Shown here piece after piece: positions 43,231 through 52,054 of a stretch of DNA of 53,830 bases. Every line of letters starts with the position of its first letter. Position 1 is the first letter of the stretch. The stretch is from an uncultured eubacterium 1-6 (GTDB lineage Bacteria > Bacillota > Clostridia > Lachnospirales > Lachnospiraceae): assembly GCA_903789595.1 (NCBI GenBank), contig CAIFEZ010000025.1, forward strand, positions 1 to 53,830, given 5' to 3'. Position numbers and translations under genes: made by a program. The notes beneath the pieces are model-generated. The model had not been told where the DNA came from and searched no databases. It was given only the letters and a program-made list of their open reading frames with translations.

Positions 43231-43778
43231 TCCTCATCGCCGCTTTCTTCCGGATCTGCTTCCCCGCGTTCATCCTTCATAATACGGGAAAGCTCCGAGC
43301 TCATTTCCATAAACTGAAGCATCCGGTCAAGTCCGAAACGGTTTACAACCTTTTTCGTGAACTTATCTACCCGCTTCTCATTGTCAGCAAGCATATCAAG
43401 CCCGCGCTGGGTAATATTGAGATAAGTGCCCCCGTTTCCTTTTCCGTCAAATGTCCAGGTCACATATCCCCGGTTTTTGAGCGCCTCGGCGACATGGGAA
43501 GTCTCGTTGATCGGAAGCTCCAGCTTTTCCGCCAGAACGTTCAGATACATCTTCCGGCTGTCCTCCGGCAGATCCTTCACATATTCCCGTACAATATGCA
43601 GTGCCAGGTATTCCGGCATCTTCAGGTTATGCAGAAATTTCTGATTCTGTTCCTTACCCACAATATATCTTGAGTAAATGAACTTCTCCGCCAGATCCCG
43701 GACCTCCTCTGCGCTGATATCGGTTCCCAGAGGATTCTTTCCCATGCTGCCAGTCTCAAATTCCTTATCATTCCCCAT
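43227..43778 (-). CDS. winged-helix (MarR-like) regulator
   Basis: This 183-residue protein has a helical lead, a winged helix (YLNVLAEKLELPINETSHVAE, a 21-residue span, then ALKNRGYVTWTFDGKGNGGTY for helix and wing) and a C-terminal dimer helix with an acidic tail. ATG 43778 is chosen after AAGGAG; the frame is open further upstream without a binding site. Its stop overlaps the start of the LeuRS-like gene, so the two form an operon. It probably controls its own operon; no ligand is known. Confidence 0.75.
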   Translation of the reverse strand: MGNDKEFETGSMGKNPLGTDISAEEVRDLAEKFIYSRYIVGKEQNQKFLHNLKMPEYLALHIVREYVKDLPEDSRKMYLNVLAEKLELPINETSHVAEALKNRGYVTWTFDGKGNGGTYLNITQRGLDMLADNEKRVDKFTKKVVNRFGLDRMLQFMEMSSELSRIMKDERGEADPEESGDEE

Positions 43779-43976
43779 ACTCTGATGTCTCCTTTCCATG
43801 CAGACGTCCTGATGTCCGTCTCCGTTTCTGCGGAGACTTTTCCTGTTCTGCTGTTTCGCCTGTGGTGCAACTGTGTATACTTCATCATGATAACACAAAG
43901 GGCCGCAGAAAAACCAGATAAAACGTACCCGGCCGGTTTATCCGGCTGCGCCGAAGGTACTGTTCACGGTATCTGA

Positions 43977-44267
43977 AAGGCAGAGATTTCACATCCCTGT
44001 TGCCATTCGCAAACTGGCTGTAACAAAGTTTTATCCTTTTTTATTGAAGCTGCGGAACTCCTCAGGCGCAAGCGCCTTCGTCAAACTGCAAATCTACTAG
44101 GCTCATTTCATTCGCCAAGGGATTTGTATGCGTCGCACGTAAGCGGCCGCAAGCGCCCGCTAAGTGCTCATCGCAAAGTCCTCGCTATTCATTCAACGAA
44201 AAATTTACGGATAAAACTTCTAACAGCCAGTAATGCTCAGGCAAAGGTGCTGTGAAATCGTTGCCTT
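43977..44267. repeat. ~290-bp imperfect palindrome, MITE-like
   Basis: The left arm (from AAGGCAGAGATTTCACA through ACTGGCTGT to GTTTTATCC at 44013-44036) is mirrored by GGATAAAAC, ACAGCCAGT and TGTGAAATCGTTGCCTT on the right. The terminal inverted repeats span about 60 bp. The interior contains the right copy of the 105-bp repeat. No reading frame is seen. This accounts for much of the gene-free stretch 43779-44478. Confidence 0.75.
44044..44147 (+). repeat. 105-bp inverted repeat, right copy
   Basis: This is the partner of 42178-42282 in inverted orientation, nested inside the 290-bp palindrome. It starts GAAGCTGCGGAACTCCTCAG and runs to GCGTCGCACGTAAGCGG. Confidence 0.85.
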
Positions 44268-44315
44268 GTCAGTTGTGCGTGAACAGTAACGCGCCGCGAT
44301 CAGATTGTCCCGACG

Positions 44316-44368
44316 CTTGCCGCACACGAATACTTCGCATTCGGCTGCGGCTCACTGTTCGCGCAAAA
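44316..44368 (+). repeat. dispersed ~50-bp repeat, copy 1
   Basis: CGCACACGAATACTTCGCAT followed by TCGGCTGCGGCTCACTGTTC recurs inverted at 49452-49503 and direct at 53531-53578, with a few mismatches. All copies lie just beyond gene or operon ends. Confidence 0.8.
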
Positions 44369-44478
44369 AAAGTATCTGCCGCATCCGCCTTTACAGCTGA
44401 TGCGACAGACGTCACAGTTCCTATTCTATTCGTATACGGCATCCAAAGAGCAGCCAGTACAGCCGCAGCCGCGGATGA

Positions 44479-46569
44479 TCAGTCATCGAGCTTCGTGACC
44501 TTTCCGGCCCTCGCCTCAACCTGTGCCTTCTGTATCTCTGCCGGAGCCTGCTCATATCTGGCAAACTCGTAGGAGAAATCGCCGGCTCCTCCTGTCATGG
44601 AGCGAAGCGTGTTGGAATAACCGCCGAGCTCGAGCTGCGGCACCTCCGCCTCAATCTCCGTCCTGTCGTTTCCGATCGGATTCATTCCCAGTACGCGTCC
44701 GCGTCTCTTATTCAGATCGCCCATGATATCACCGGTAAATGCGTCCGGCGCGGTTACCTTCAGATCTACAATCGGCTCCAGAAGAACCGGATCCGCCTTC
44801 ATGAAACCGTCCTTAAACGCCATCATGGTAGCGGTCTTGAATGCCATCTCCGACGAATCCACCGGATGATAGGATCCATCGTAGAGAACCGCCCTGACAC
44901 CGACTACCGGATACGCCGCAAGCGGTCCGGATGTTACCGATTCCGCCAGGCCCTTTTCAACCGCCGGGAAGTAGTTCTTCGGAACAGAACCGCCCACAAC
45001 CTCTTCTTCGAATACAAACGGGGTATTCAGATCACCCGACGGCTCAAAACGCATTTTTACATGACCGTACTGACCGTGTCCGCCGGACTGCTTCTTGTAC
45101 TTGGAATCCACGTCGGATTTCCTGCGGATTGTCTCGCGGAAAGCGATCTTCGGCTCGGAGAGCTCGATGTCGACCTTATACCTCTCCTTCAGCTTCGCGG
45201 CGATGACTTCGATGTGCTGTTCCCCGATGCCGTAGATCAGAGACTGGTGGTTCGCCGAGTCATTGACGACCTTCATCGTCAGATCCTCAAGCTGCAGTCT
45301 TGAAAGGCCCTGAGAAATCTTGTCCACATCATTCTTGTTCACCGGTTTATAGCGCTTTGCCGTATACGGCTTCGATACTGCCACCGGTCCGAAGTCCACC
45401 GGATGATCTTTTGTCGCCAGAGAGTCGCCGGTCTTCGCGTCGCCGAGCTTCGCCAGCGCTCCGATATCGCCGGCATGAAGCTCCGGCACCTCCACCGGCT
45501 TGTTGCCGGTCATGACATACAGCTTTCCGATCTTCTCCTCGGAATCCTGCGTGACGTTGTAGAGCACGTCATTCGGCTTCAGAACACCGGAGCAGACCTT
45601 GATCACAGAATATTTTCCGAGGAACGGGTCCGCGATCGTCTTCCAGATTGTCGCGCTCTTCGGTCCGGTGAAATTATAATCCGCGTTAAATACATCATTG
45701 CTGCTGCGGTCAAGTCCCGCGCGCTTCCTCTGAGAGGGATCCGGGAAATATTCTACGATATCGTCAAGAAGGATCTTCACTCCCTGCAGATTGATCGGAG
45801 ATCCCATGCAGACCGGAACCATGTCTCCGGAACCCACGTTCATTGCAAGCGCGGCTCCGATCTCCGCCGGAGAGAACTCCTCGCCGTTGAAATAGCGGTC
45901 CATCATCTCTTCGCTGGTCTCCGCAACGGATTCCAGCAGCGCGTCTCTATATTCCGAGAGGTAATCCGTCAGATAGTCCGGTACCGGGATTTCCTCTTTT
46001 TCATTCTTGTTAATATATCTGCGTCCCTTGTTCTTCACGATGTTCACATAGCCGATAAACTTTCCGTCCTTGCGGATCGGCATATGAAGGGGCGCGATTT
46101 TCTTGCCGTAAAGCTCCTGCAGCTTCAGGACAACATCACGATAGGATACATCGTCGATATCCATATCCGTGACAAAAAACATTCTCGGAAGGTTGTATCT
46201 CTCACAGAGATCCCAGGCCTTCTCTGTACCTACCTGAACACCGGCCTTTCCGGAAACTACAATGACCGCCGCATCCGCGGCAGAAGCCGCCTCCTCGGCC
46301 TCACCGACAAAATCAAAATAACCGGGGGTGTCCAGCACATTTACCTTGCACTTGTTCCACTCAACGGGAACGATGGATGTATTGATGGAAATCTTGCGTT
46401 TGATCTCTTCTTTATCGTAATCACTGATTGTATTCCCGTCGTTAACACTTCCGAGACGGCTGGTGATGCCGGAAAGATATGCCATTCCCTCAACAAGGGT
46501 AGTCTTGCCCGCTCCGCCGTGTCCGAGTATAACGACGTTTCTGACCCTGTCAGTTCTGAAAACCTCCAT
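44479..46569 (-). CDS. EF-G-like translational GTPase (EF-G2 type)
   Basis: This 696-residue protein follows the EF-G domain order: GTPase domain (P-loop GHGGAGKTT near 17, DTPGYFDF near 84), domain II near 300-380 and domains III-V. The G4 motif, normally NKMD, reads TDMD, and the usual switch-II His is Tyr (common in EF-G2 paralogues). It may be a specialised factor rather than the main elongation factor. ATG 46569 follows GGAGGTTAATATT. It is transcribed alone from the promoter at 46637-46665, away from str-operon genes. Confidence 0.88.
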   Translation of the reverse strand: MEVFRTDRVRNVVILGHGGAGKTTLVEGMAYLSGITSRLGSVNDGNTISDYDKEEIKRKISINTSIVPVEWNKCKVNVLDTPGYFDFVGEAEEAASAADAAVIVVSGKAGVQVGTEKAWDLCERYNLPRMFFVTDMDIDDVSYRDVVLKLQELYGKKIAPLHMPIRKDGKFIGYVNIVKNKGRRYINKNEKEEIPVPDYLTDYLSEYRDALLESVAETSEEMMDRYFNGEEFSPAEIGAALAMNVGSGDMVPVCMGSPINLQGVKILLDDIVEYFPDPSQRKRAGLDRSSNDVFNADYNFTGPKSATIWKTIADPFLGKYSVIKVCSGVLKPNDVLYNVTQDSEEKIGKLYVMTGNKPVEVPELHAGDIGALAKLGDAKTGDSLATKDHPVDFGPVAVSKPYTAKRYKPVNKNDVDKISQGLSRLQLEDLTMKVVNDSANHQSLIYGIGEQHIEVIAAKLKERYKVDIELSEPKIAFRETIRRKSDVDSKYKKQSGGHGQYGHVKMRFEPSGDLNTPFVFEEEVVGGSVPKNYFPAVEKGLAESVTSGPLAAYPVVGVRAVLYDGSYHPVDSSEMAFKTATMMAFKDGFMKADPVLLEPIVDLKVTAPDAFTGDIMGDLNKRRGRVLGMNPIGNDRTEIEAEVPQLELGGYSNTLRSMTGGAGDFSYEFARYEQAPAEIQKAQVEARAGKVTKLDD

Positions 46570-46636
46570 AATATTAACCTCCATACATTTGAGTCGCCTC
46601 GAAAGCGCTTTCTCTCTTCCTTGGCGCTATGGGTAT

Positions 46637-46665
46637 ATTTTACTAAAAGCTTGCAATATTATCAA
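46637..46665 (-). promoter_or_regulatory. promoter of the EF-G-like gene
   Basis: On the minus strand TTGATA (46665-46660) and TAAAAT (46642-46637) are spaced by exactly 17 bp, about 70 bp ahead of the start codon. Confidence 0.7.
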
Positions 46666-46789
46666 CCTTTTTGTATCATTTACCCAACTTTCCCGGTGAA
46701 AAAACGCGGCATGTCTGTTATTTCGCCGTTTTTACCCTGTTTTTCGGTACGCAGGCAGTTCACACATACATTTTTTCACGCGTGCCTCG

Positions 46790-46860
46790 TACACCCGTAA
46801 ACCGCCTGCACGGCGTCCGCTTTCCCCATACACCCAAAAACCGCTTGCATGACGGTGTCC
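46790..46860. repeat. imperfect 30-bp direct repeat ahead of tyrA
   Basis: TACACCCGTAAACCGCCTGC (46790 on) and TACACCCAAAAACCGCTTGC (46829 on) continue into similar ACGGNGTCC ends, at 39-bp spacing. They lie in the divergent gap between the EF-G-like gene and tyrA. Confidence 0.6.
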
Positions 46861-46881
46861 TTATACAGTAGAATGTATAAG
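46860..46881 (+). promoter_or_regulatory. perfect 8-bp inverted repeat ahead of tyrA
   Basis: CTTATACA (46860-46867) and TGTATAAG (46874-46881) flank six bases. The AT-rich halves sit about 57-78 bp ahead of the tyrA start, where a promoter is expected, so an operator is likely. No clear -35/-10 pair was assigned. Confidence 0.5.
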
Positions 46882-46937
46882 TTATCTATTTCAACGCATT
46901 GACGCGCTGACGTATCTTGCAGTGAGGATAAACGCCA

Positions 46938-48032
46938 ATGACTTGTATCGGTTTTATCGGCCTGGGACTGATCGGAGGTTCCCTGGCCAGATCTATCAAA
47001 AAGTTCCATCCCGATTTTCGTGTACTCGCATACTCTCACACCCGTTCCACACTGGATCAGGCGCTGGAGGCCGGCGCAATCGACGAAGCTCTCAGTCAGA
47101 ACGATCCGCGATTTGGAAACTGTGACTTCATTTTTCTGTGCGCACCCGTACAGACGAACATCACATATCTTCCGTTTCTCAAATCCGTGATCCGAAAGGA
47201 CTGTATTCTGACCGATGTCGGCTCCGTAAAGGGCGAGACGACCGAGGCCGCGGTACGGGCCGGCCTGGCACAGAACTTCATCGGCGGGCACCCCATGGCG
47301 GGCACGGAAAAGACCGGCTTTGCAAATTCCACGGATTATCTGCTTGAAAACGCATACTATTTCATTACGACCAATCCGCAAACCGACTCTGAAAAGGTCC
47401 TCCTCTACTCGGAACTGGTCCGCTCCATCCGCTCTCTTCCGATCGTTGTCTCCGCTGAGGAGCATGACTATATCGTAGCCGGTGTCAGCCACCTCGAGCA
47501 TATCGTCGCCTCCTCTCTCGTGAATACCGTAAAGAGCATCGACACCCCGGATGAGAAAATGAAGCTGGTGGCTGCGGGCGGTTTCCGCGACATTACAAGG
47601 ATCGCTTCCTCATCGCCGGTTATGTGGCAGCAGATCTGCCTTGCCAACCGGGATGATATCCTGAGCGTGCTGGACCGCTATATGGAATTTCTGTCCGATT
47701 TCCGTTCTATGATCGATTCGGGCGACACCGACGGTCTGTACCGCACCTTCTCCTCCTCCAAGGATTACCGGGATTCCATCGATGACATCAAGAGAGGCTC
47801 GGTTCCGAGGCAATATCTCCTGTATGTGGATATCTACGACGAACCAGGCGGCATTGCGACGGTTACGACGCTGCTTGCCATGAATCAGATCAGCATCAAG
47901 AACATCGGCATCATTCACAACCGGGAATTTGAAGACGGAGTTCTCCGGATCGAATTTTATGATGAAAAAGCCAGGAATGCCGCCGATGACGTTCTGAAGA
48001 AAAGAAATTATCTTGTACGACGGAAGGTCTAA
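46938..48032 (+). CDS. tyrA: prephenate dehydrogenase
   Basis: This 364-residue enzyme makes 4-hydroxyphenylpyruvate for tyrosine. The NAD-binding GFIGLGLIGGSLARSI is at 4-19, TDVGSVKGETTEA near 92, the substrate motif GGHPMAGTEKTGF near 115 and VSHLEHIVASSL near 180. A C-terminal ACT-like domain (LYVDIYDEPGGIATVT near 295) probably mediates tyrosine feedback. It is followed 15 bp later by aroA, so the two form an aromatic amino acid operon. Confidence 0.95.
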   Translation: MTCIGFIGLGLIGGSLARSIKKFHPDFRVLAYSHTRSTLDQALEAGAIDEALSQNDPRFGNCDFIFLCAPVQTNITYLPFLKSVIRKDCILTDVGSVKGETTEAAVRAGLAQNFIGGHPMAGTEKTGFANSTDYLLENAYYFITTNPQTDSEKVLLYSELVRSIRSLPIVVSAEEHDYIVAGVSHLEHIVASSLVNTVKSIDTPDEKMKLVAAGGFRDITRIASSSPVMWQQICLANRDDILSVLDRYMEFLSDFRSMIDSGDTDGLYRTFSSSKDYRDSIDDIKRGSVPRQYLLYVDIYDEPGGIATVTTLLAMNQISIKNIGIIHNREFEDGVLRIEFYDEKARNAADDVLKKRNYLVRRKV

Positions 48033-48047
48033 AAAAGGAGCATTGTC

Positions 48048-49340
48048 ATGAAATTTTATCCGACAGAGAAACCTCTTCACGGACAGCTTGACATTCCGGG
48101 AGACAAATCTATCTCACACCGCGCCGTCATGTTCGGCAGCCTCGCGGACGGAACAACCGAGATTTCCCATTTTCTTCCCGGAGCCGACTGCCTATCCACC
48201 ATTCGCTGCTTTCGCAGCATGGGAATTGACATTGAAACCGATCCGGATCATCCGGACCACGTCGTCGTCCACGGAAAGGGACTCCACGGTCTCACCGCAC
48301 CGGACACGGTACTGGACTGCGGAAATTCCGGCACCACGACCAGACTGATTTCCGGCATCCTTGCAGGGCAGGATTTTCCCTGCACACTCACCGGAGACGC
48401 TTCTATCCGGAAACGGCCCATGAAACGGATCATAGACCCGCTCACACAGATGGGTGCCTGCATCACCAGCGAACGTGACAACGGCTGCGCGCCCCTTCAG
48501 ATCATCGGACAGCCGCTCCACGGTATCACCTATCGCTCTCCTGTTGCCTCCGCCCAGGTAAAATCCTGCATACTGCTCGCGGGCCTCTACGCAGACTCGG
48601 CGACGACAGTCATCGAGCCAGCGCTCTCCAGGAACCACACCGAGCTCATGCTCCGCCACTTCGGCGCAGATATCACTTCAAAGGGACTTGAAGCGACGAT
48701 TCATCCCGGAAATGAGCTCTCCGGAATATCCGTAAAAGTTCCCGGCGACATCTCGTCCGCCGCCTATTTCCTGGCAGCCGCCTGCATGATCCCCGGCTCC
48801 GAGATTCTGCTGCATCATGTCGGCACCAATCCTACCCGCGACGGAATTCTCCGGGTGATTCAGGACATGGGCGGATCCGTGACCTACCGCAGGCTCTCTG
48901 CCTCCGGCGGAGAACCCACCGCAGACCTTGAGGTGCGCTACACGCCGCTTCACGGTACCGTGATTGAAGGCAGCCTCATTCCGACCCTAATCGATGAGCT
49001 TCCGGTAATCGCCGTCCTCGCCGCCACTGCCGAGGGCACGACAGTCATCCGCGACGCCGAAGAGCTGAAGGTCAAGGAATCCAACCGTCTCGAGATCATC
49101 GTGGAAAATCTTTCCCGCATGGGCGCCGATATCACCTCCACGGAAGACGGCATGATCATAAACGGCGGAAGACCTCTCCACGGCGCGGTCATCGACAGCC
49201 ATCTGGATCACCGCATTGCCATGTCCTTCGCCATTGCCTCGCTCGCCGCCGAAGGAGAAACGGAGATTCAGGACGCTGAATGCGTGAACATCTCCTATCC
49301 GGGGTTTTATCAGGACCTGAAATCCCTGCTGAGCCGCTGA
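48048..49340 (+). CDS. aroA: 3-phosphoshikimate 1-carboxyvinyltransferase (EPSP synthase)
   Basis: This 430-residue enzyme joins shikimate-3-phosphate and PEP. GDKSISHRAVMFGSLADG is at 18-35, LDCGNSGTTTRLISGIL near 90, RDAEELKVKESNRLEII near 340 and the end motif DHRIAMSFAIASL near 388. GDASIRKRPMKRI holds the usual substrate residues. ATG follows AAAAAAGGAGCATTGTC. It is co-transcribed with tyrA and followed by a terminator at 49414. Confidence 0.96.
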   Translation: MKFYPTEKPLHGQLDIPGDKSISHRAVMFGSLADGTTEISHFLPGADCLSTIRCFRSMGIDIETDPDHPDHVVVHGKGLHGLTAPDTVLDCGNSGTTTRLISGILAGQDFPCTLTGDASIRKRPMKRIIDPLTQMGACITSERDNGCAPLQIIGQPLHGITYRSPVASAQVKSCILLAGLYADSATTVIEPALSRNHTELMLRHFGADITSKGLEATIHPGNELSGISVKVPGDISSAAYFLAAACMIPGSEILLHHVGTNPTRDGILRVIQDMGGSVTYRRLSASGGEPTADLEVRYTPLHGTVIEGSLIPTLIDELPVIAVLAATAEGTTVIRDAEELKVKESNRLEIIVENLSRMGADITSTEDGMIINGGRPLHGAVIDSHLDHRIAMSFAIASLAAEGETEIQDAECVNISYPGFYQDLKSLLSR

Positions 49341-49413
49341 CCCCCTCTTCCGTCTTCGGTCCTCTTTCTTCATACACGCAGTTCCATCCCGCCTGTTTCC
49401 GGATCTCTTCGGG

Positions 49414-49451
49414 CAGTCTTCCTTCCACCGCGAAGTGAAGACTGTTTTTTT
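49414..49451 (+). terminator. intrinsic terminator of tyrA-aroA
   Basis: CAGTCTTCCTTC pairs with GAAG-T-GAAGACTG around a six-base loop with one bulge, followed by seven T residues. It lies 74 bp after the aroA stop. Confidence 0.85.
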
Positions 49452-49503
49452 ACGCGAACAGTGAGCCGCATCCGAATGCGAAGTATTCGTACGCTCCTGA
49501 CAA
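49452..49503 (-). repeat. dispersed ~50-bp repeat, copy 2 (inverted)
   Basis: Read on the minus strand it gives CGTACGAATACTTCGCATTC then GGATGCGGCTCACTGTTCGC. It directly follows the aroA terminator. Confidence 0.8.
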
Positions 49504-49586
49504 GGCAGATATCCCGCGGCTGGTAACAATGTCAATTATTTGTTGTATATTTTGTCAAGAAAATATATCGTAATTTCCGCAAAAGC

Positions 49587-49595
49587 TGTTATAAT
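49587..49595 (+). promoter_or_regulatory. extended -10 promoter of the sugar operon
   Basis: TGTTATAAT combines an extended TG motif with a perfect TATAAT at 49590-49595, in a very AT-rich stretch about 73 bp ahead of the DUF4867 gene. The -35 region does not match consensus, which is compatible with activator control. Confidence 0.5.
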
Positions 49596-49667
49596 GATAA
49601 ACGATGACTAGAGAAGTTTTCCCCGAAAGGTTTAAACTTCACAAATGCTAAGGGAGGTTTCTTGTAA

Positions 49668-50288
49668 ATGGTAATACATAATGTCAACGATGAATCCTTT
49701 CATCCTTACGGCCGCGTGATTCACGGACTCGATGTTTCCGGCATTATGGAGGCTTTAAAGGATACAGACCGTCCGGCGGACAGCACCATCTACGTCGCAT
49801 CGGATCCGAAGCTTGAGAATACCGCATCCGGAGAGCAGATGCGTCGAATCGTTTACGGCGAGCTGCCTGTCCAGATCGGATACTGCAACGGGTATAACGT
49901 TTCTCTGAACGCGCTCGAATATCATCGTTCTTCCGAAATCAATATTGCGGAGAATGACCTCATTCTCCTTCTCGGAAAACAGCAGGATATCACAGACGAT
50001 TTTCACTATGACACCTCGAAGGTAGAGGCGTTCCTCGTACCGGCAGGTACGGTGATCGAGGTTTACGCCACTACCCTTCATTACGCGCCGTGCAGTGTTG
50101 ACGGCAAACCGTTCCGCTGCGTCGTTGTCCTCCCGAAGGGCACGAATACCGCGCTTACTTCCGCTCACGAAGGCGGCGGCGAGGACAGGCTGATTACCGC
50201 CGTCAACAAATGGCTCATCGCACACCCGGATGCAGGGATCGAGGGCGCGTTTAACGGCCTCGACGGAGAAAATCTCCGTGTGGAATGA
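49668..50288 (+). CDS. DUF4867-family protein, cupin-like
   Basis: This 206-residue soluble protein contains LNALEYHRSSEINIAENDL (His/Glu near 84-88) and VEAFLVPAGTVIEVYATTLH near 124, a pattern that recalls ureidoglycolate hydrolase-like cupins; the His and Glu could bind metal. The family has no established function. It is first in an operon with a fucose-isomerase-like gene and a xylulokinase, so a step in sugar use, for example epimerisation or lactone handling, is possible. ATG follows AAGGGAGGTTTCTTGTAA. Confidence 0.8.
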   Translation: MVIHNVNDESFHPYGRVIHGLDVSGIMEALKDTDRPADSTIYVASDPKLENTASGEQMRRIVYGELPVQIGYCNGYNVSLNALEYHRSSEINIAENDLILLLGKQQDITDDFHYDTSKVEAFLVPAGTVIEVYATTLHYAPCSVDGKPFRCVVVLPKGTNTALTSAHEGGGEDRLITAVNKWLIAHPDAGIEGAFNGLDGENLRVE

Positions 50289-50485
50289 TCCGTATCGGCT
50301 CATTCCGGATGAATTACGCCAGGCCCGGCACCAAAAGCTCTGTGCGGACATAAGGCCGCACCGGCGCTGTTATGGCCGGCTGCTTTCCGCTGTACACATA
50401 ATTCAATTCCTGCAGGACCTGTATGACAGATTCTTTTACATCCCGCAGGATTTCACCAAGATTCCGCTATCAGGAGGATTAAAAA

Positions 50486-51979
50486 ATGAATAACATTCCA
50501 GTAGTAAAAATCGGTATTGTCGGCGTAAGCCGTGACTGTTTTCCGGCGAGTCTCACCCTTGACCGCCGCAAGGCTCTGGTAAACGCCTATACAGCAAAAT
50601 ACAGCGCGTCAGATATCTATGAATGCCCAATCACCATCATCGAGAGCGAAACCGATATGATGAACGCACTCAAGGACGTAAAGGCTGCCGGCTGCAACGC
50701 TCTGTGCGTCTTCCTCGGCAATTTCGGGCCTGAGATCTCCGAGACAATGCTCGCGAAATATTTTGACGGACCGGTGATGTTCTGTGCCGCGGCTGAAGAG
50801 ACACAGACCAACCTGAAGGGCGGCCGCGGCGACGCATACTGCGGTATGCTTAACGCGAGCTACAACCTTGCTCTCCGCAATGTAAAGGCCTATATTCCCG
50901 ACGAACCGGTCGGCGACGCCGATGATCTCGCGGACCGCATCCATGAATTTCTTCCGATCGCGAGAGTTTCCATCGGGCTGAACAACCTGAAGATCATCTC
51001 CTTCGGTCCCCGTCCGTCCAATTTCCTCGCCTGCAACGCGCCGATCAAGCAGCTCTACAATCTGAACGTGGAGATTGAGGAAGAATCCGAGCTCGATCTG
51101 TATGAGTCATACATCAAGCACGCGGACGATGAAAGAATCGCATCAGTTGTCGAAGATATGGCAAAGGAAATGGGCTACACCGAGGCGAACAGACCGGCGA
51201 TGCTGCCGAAGCTTGCCCAGTATGAGCTGACGCTTCTCGACTGGGCGGAAAGCCACAAGGGATGCAAGGAATATGTGGCGCTCACCACAAAATGCTGGCC
51301 GGCATTCCAGGATATGTTCCGCTTTGTGCCCTGCTATGTGAACAGCCGTCTCATGAAGAAAGGCATTCCGGTAAGCTGCGAGGTTGATATCTACGGCACT
51401 CTGTCCGAATACATCGGCCTCTGCCTGAGCCAGGACGAAGTTACTCTGCTCGACATCAACAACTCCGTACCGAAGGATATGTACAGAGAAAGCATTCAGG
51501 GCAAGTTCGCATACGACTGGAAGTTCAGCGACACCTTCATGGGCTTCCACTGCGGCAACACCTGCTCCAACAAGCTCACGAACCCGCATCTGGCTTATCA
51601 GGCCATCATGGCGAACACGCATCCGAAGGAGTGGTGCGACGGGACGATCGAAGGCGACATTGTTCCCGGCGACATCACCTTCTACAGACTGCAGTCTACC
51701 GCTGACAATAAGCTCCGCGCTTACGTCGCACAGGGCGAGGTTCTCCCGGTTGCCACAAGATCCTTCGGATCCATCGGCGTGTTCGCGATTCCGGAGATGG
51801 GCCGTTTCTACCGCCACTGGCTGATCGAGAAGAACTTCCCGCACCATGGCGCCGTTATGTTCGGCCACTATGGAAAGGTGCTCTATGACACCCTGAAATT
51901 CATCGGCGTACCTGTTGACGAGATCGGATACAACCATCCGGCAGGTGAACGCTACGCAGATGAGAGCCCCTTTGCATAA
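50486..51979 (+). CDS. L-fucose/L-arabinose isomerase-family protein
   Basis: This 497-residue protein has the fold of FucI/AraA-type aldose-ketose isomerases. KIGIVGVSRDCFPASLT opens it, CVFLGNFGPEISE lies near 75 and the C-terminal domain has GNTCSNKLTNPHL near 355 and a CDGTIEGDIVPGDITFYRL region. Metal ligands are expected among Glu near 305 (CEVDIYG), Asp near 330 and His in HCGNT. The true substrate may be an unusual pentose or deoxy-sugar. It is followed by a xylulokinase, consistent with isomerise-then-phosphorylate. ATG follows CAGGAGGATTAAAAA. Confidence 0.87.
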   Translation: MNNIPVVKIGIVGVSRDCFPASLTLDRRKALVNAYTAKYSASDIYECPITIIESETDMMNALKDVKAAGCNALCVFLGNFGPEISETMLAKYFDGPVMFCAAAEETQTNLKGGRGDAYCGMLNASYNLALRNVKAYIPDEPVGDADDLADRIHEFLPIARVSIGLNNLKIISFGPRPSNFLACNAPIKQLYNLNVEIEEESELDLYESYIKHADDERIASVVEDMAKEMGYTEANRPAMLPKLAQYELTLLDWAESHKGCKEYVALTTKCWPAFQDMFRFVPCYVNSRLMKKGIPVSCEVDIYGTLSEYIGLCLSQDEVTLLDINNSVPKDMYRESIQGKFAYDWKFSDTFMGFHCGNTCSNKLTNPHLAYQAIMANTHPKEWCDGTIEGDIVPGDITFYRLQSTADNKLRAYVAQGEVLPVATRSFGSIGVFAIPEMGRFYRHWLIEKNFPHHGAVMFGHYGKVLYDTLKFIGVPVDEIGYNHPAGERYADESPFA

Positions 51980-52054
51980 CCATAAGCTATGACATTCATG
52001 AAGCGGCGGATCTATCTTCCGCCGCTTCTTCTTACTCACAGGAGGAACAGATCT

